Origin: Diacronema lutheri
Taxonomy: Eukaryota; Haptophyta; Pavlovophyceae; Pavlovales; Pavlovaceae
Assembly: GCA_019448385.1 (NCBI GenBank)
Contig: JAGTXO010000001.1
Location: 744,001-808,000, forward strand
Reading direction: 5' to 3'
DNA: 64,000 bases
Positions 61,210 through 64,000 of this stretch are shown piece after piece. A model generated the notes under the pieces. The model had not been told where the DNA came from. It made no database searches and worked only from the letters and a program-made list of their open reading frames with translations. Each line of letters begins with the position of its first letter. Position 1 is the stretch's first letter. Both the position numbers and the translations under genes were made by a program.

Positions 61210-61619
61210 TCAATCGTGCGGCGCGGACACAAAGTCGCACGCACTCGGCGCGAGGGACTGAGCGAGGCCGTCCGAATGCGCCATCGTCACCGCCAGGGAC
61301 TGCGCTGCGGGCAGAGCGCCCGTGGTGCCGTGCGACCCCACCGACACCGCTCGAGCGCCGTTGGACAAGCAGCCTGTCTGCGCGAGCGCGGCCGCAGTGC
61401 GCTGGCCGTTGCAATTGTCCGCACTCGCCGGCGCAGCGTGGTGCCCGTCCCAGCCCCAGTTTGGCTCTGCCGCACGCGGCGGCGAAGCCGCGCTCTCCTC
61501 GGCTGGGGCGCAGGCCGCAGGCTGCAGCGGCGGCTGCGGCTGCGGCGGGTGGAACGGCGGCAGGCGCAGGGGCGCCTCAAAGCGCGGCGGCTGCGGCACG
61601 GCCTTGACCGCGACAGCGT

Positions 61620-61652
<33 letters not shown>

Positions 61653-64000
61653 CCGCGGCGCCCGCCGCGCTCGTCGGCGGCGGCCGGGAGACGGCCGCCG
61701 CGTTGGTCGCCACGTGTGCGAGAAGGCCGACACCTGATGAGCCACGACGCTCGAGGATGCGCAAATGCGCCGCGTCGGTCTTGAGCAACAAGTCGACGGA
61801 CTGCGAGCGCGCGTGCTCCCAGCCTGGCGACCTCGCCACAGCGGCGCGCACGGCATCCGCACACGCTGCATCGGCCTCAAGCGCGCGCAGTAGCAGCACG
61901 GCGTGCGCCTGCCGAGGGCGCGCGGCGCAGGTGCGCGCGTGCGGTGAGCGAGCCGCCGGCGCACGCGCGACGCACACGAAAGTTCCGTTACGCGCGACGC
62001 ACACGGAAGTTCCGTTACGCGCGACGCACACGAAAGTCCCGCAACGCGCGTGGCGTGCGCGGCGCGAGGCGCACGCGGCTGTGCCGCCCCTCGGCGCACG
62101 CGCGCGCGTGCAGGCAGACCACGTCGCGCACGGCGCGCCCACGCGAAGCGTGCACGCACCCGGACGGCGGGCGGATCGGGATAAGCGGCGGCCGCGCCGT
62201 CAAGGAGTGACGCGCAGAGCTCGGGCAGTCCGGATCGCACAGCCTGCAGCGCGAGGTCCGGTAGAGCTGCCATGCGCGTAAGGGAGGTGAGGATGGCGTC
62301 GGAGCCTTCGCACTGCGCGCGCACGGCGGCGCCCAGCTGCGCGACCGAGTCGTAACGGCGCAGCGCCTGCAGCCCCGCCTTGGCCGCGCTCAGTGCCAGC
62401 GTGACCACAACCGCCGCGCGCTGCACGCGCCGGTCGGCGTGCGCGCAGTGGGCGGTGAACTTGGGCGCAGCGCCCATTGCTGTGACGGGCTGCGCGAGGG
62501 ACGGCTCGGCGGCGAGGAGGAGGACGAGCGCGTCGCACACCATTGCCCACTCGTCGACGGACGCGCCCCGCGCGGGCAGCGCGTTGGCGCCCAGCTCGGC
62601 CGCGCAGAGCGACGTGTGCCGCGCGCGCAGCGCGGTGACGACGAGCGCGCCCGCGCCCGCGTTGGCCGGCTGCGCGGCGGCGGCCGCTGCGGCGGGCGCG
62701 ATCACGTCCCACTCGTTGACGAGCGCCTCGAGGAAGCGCGCGGGCTTGCGCAGCGGCCAGCTCGGGTTGGCAACGTAGCGCGCGACCCACACGCCACCAA
62801 GGCAGAGCAGCCCCTGCAGCTGCGCGTAGCGGAGGGGCGGCGGAGCGCGCGCGAGCGACGGCGGGGGCGTGTGCCCGCGCGCGGCCGCGGCGAGCTGCGC
62901 GCAGATGGGCTGCAGCGCGCGCACGAGCTCGGCGCGCATGCTCGGGCTCCACACGAGCTCGGGATTGTCATGCGTCCCGTCGAGCAGCCGCAGCGCGCTG
63001 CTCGGCGGCGCACCGCCGTCGAGCTCGCCGGCGTCCACGCTTCCGGTGAGCACCGCGACTGACGCGCTCCGTTCCGCGGCGGCCGCGGCGGCTGCGGTCT
63101 CCGCGAGCGTCTCGACAAAGACGGCGGGCACCAACCGCGTGCACGCCATCGCCACGCCATCGCCGTGCGCGCGGTCCGCGGCCATAATGCCGAGGAGCGC
63201 ACACGCCGCCTCGCGGACGCGCTTCTGCTCGGCAGGCGGCAGCGACTGAAGCGGCGCGGTGGGCGCGGCCGCGCGCTCGGCGAGCTCGCGCGCGCGCGCG
63301 TCGGGGCCGCTCGCGCCGTCAGTGTCGACCAAGGTGAGCGCGCCGGTCGTGGCGGGCAGCGCGCTCACCATCGCGCTCACCACTGCCGGCGCGTGCGGCT
63401 GCGCGATCAGCCCGAGCGCAAGGAGGTGGACGCCATGCGCAAGCATGGCGCCGATCGATTCGGGCGATGCGGCGAGGGCGCGCAGCAGCCGGAGCGCGCC
63501 GTACGCGAGGGGCGCGCAGTCGTGCAGCACGAGGACGAGCTGCGGCACCCACACCGCCGGAGCGGCGGCGAGCGCGTCGACGCACGCCGCCGACGCGGAG
63601 AAGGCCTGCGCGCACGCGAGCGCGCGCGCAGCGACGGCCCCGTGCGCGTCGGGCGAGATGAGGCGCATCACGCCGTGCAGCCGCCTGCCGCTCAGCAGTT
63701 CGGGCTCGACGTCGCCGAGACGGCGGAGGAGCAGGCGAAGCGCATCGAGCGCGAGGCAGAGGTCGGCGTGCGCCGGCGCTGCCGCGGCGGGCGGCGAGCC
63801 GCGTTCGCGCGCGCCGCCGACCGGTGGCTCGGCGCCGCCCGCCGCCGGCCCGCCCGGCGCGGGGCGCGCTGTGGCCGCGCTGAGCTCGCGCGCGGCAAAA
63901 TCGAGGAGCGCGCGCGCGAATGAGCGCGGGCTACGCAGCCTAAAATCGGGCTGCTCGACAAAGACGCGCACGTACACGCCATCGAGTACGAGCTCACCGC
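61210..64000 (-). CDS. DNAJC13: RME-8/DNAJC13 (GRV2) C-terminal part, truncated by the window edge
   Basis: The last roughly 850 residues of an RME-8 homologue, a peripheral endosomal J-domain protein that works with Hsc70 in endosome sorting. The J domain lies outside the window. The first visible residues VELVLDGVYVRVFVEQPDF match the repeated GG.YVR.F..QP..... block, seen again as LGGVWVARYVANPSWPLRKP. Other matches are NPELVWSPSMRAEL and, in the last exon, RAAVARSPGWEHARSQSVDL before RGSSGVGLLAHVA. An intron at 61909-62159 (donor GTGCGT, acceptor TCGGCAG, phase 0) is predicted from the break in similarity; it contains three 27-bp repeats that are open in frame, so retention is not excluded. 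The C-terminus is Ala/Pro-rich and low complexity. Confidence 0.85.
61964..62044. repeat. three tandem 27-bp repeats
   Basis: Units start CGCGCGACGCACACG and continue AAAGTTCCGTTA with small variants. They lie inside the predicted RME-8 intron. Because 27 is a multiple of three they also read as nine-residue repeats (NGTFVCVAR) on the minus strand. Confidence 0.9.

Overview
The window is nuclear DNA from a very GC-rich eukaryote, most likely a unicellular alga with a secondary plastid. A haptophyte, possibly of the pavlovophyte type, is my best guess. The evidence is spliced genes for eukaryotic housekeeping proteins (40S RPS9, complex I NDUFA9, RME-8/DNAJC13, BRWD-type WD/bromodomain protein, LARP7-like La protein), a plastid-type DUF760 protein, a plant-type SURNod19 protein, short (about 90-250 bp) GT-AG introns whose donors are mostly GTGCGY rather than GTAAGT, and genes packed with 40-130 bp between them. 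No rRNA, tRNA, CRISPR array or bacterial operon signal was seen.

Layout. 0.3-3.2 kb: RPS9, a macro-domain protein and an ankyrin protein. 3.2-5.1 kb: a Mutator-like (MULE) DNA transposon with 283-bp terminal inverted repeats, a 9-bp target-site duplication and the SWIM-finger end of its transposase. 5.2-12.3 kb: LARP7-like protein, an IQ-motif protein, a small tautomerase, a Nudix hydrolase and a rhomboid-family protein whose catalytic His is Asp. 12.5-38.5 kb: an unusual minus-strand island. It holds two huge adjoining open frames (about 4,650 and 1,340 codons) that carry several papain/Ulp1-like cysteine-protease modules, a YqaJ/lambda-type exonuclease and a chromodomain. Beside them are a ubiquitin-specific-protease-like gene and a Helitron-clade Pif1 helicase fused to a domain resembling algal-virus ssDNA-binding proteins. 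The last part of the largest frame looks like a separate host plastid gene (DUF760). 39.0-39.9 kb: two copies, in opposite orientation, of a palindromic MITE-like element with telomere-like GGGTGTA repeats. 40.3-41.5 kb: a decayed gene. 42.1-64 kb: dense host genes (SURNod19, F-box-like, RRM, triple CCCH zinc finger with RS tail, polyamine/amino-acid permease, gamma-glutamylcyclotransferase-like, long coiled coil, NDUFA9, BRWD, RME-8 running off the right edge).

The host genes are mostly unrelated housekeeping genes, often in divergent pairs that share very short promoters. The genes of the 13-38.5 kb island look functionally linked: helicase, recombination exonuclease, ssDNA-binding-like domain, chromodomain and Ub/SUMO-type proteases together suggest a large self-propagating or virus-derived element. 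Its family and ends could not be fixed, and no capsid, integrase or HUH Rep was recognised. Because it may be virus-like, its breaks are not itemised.
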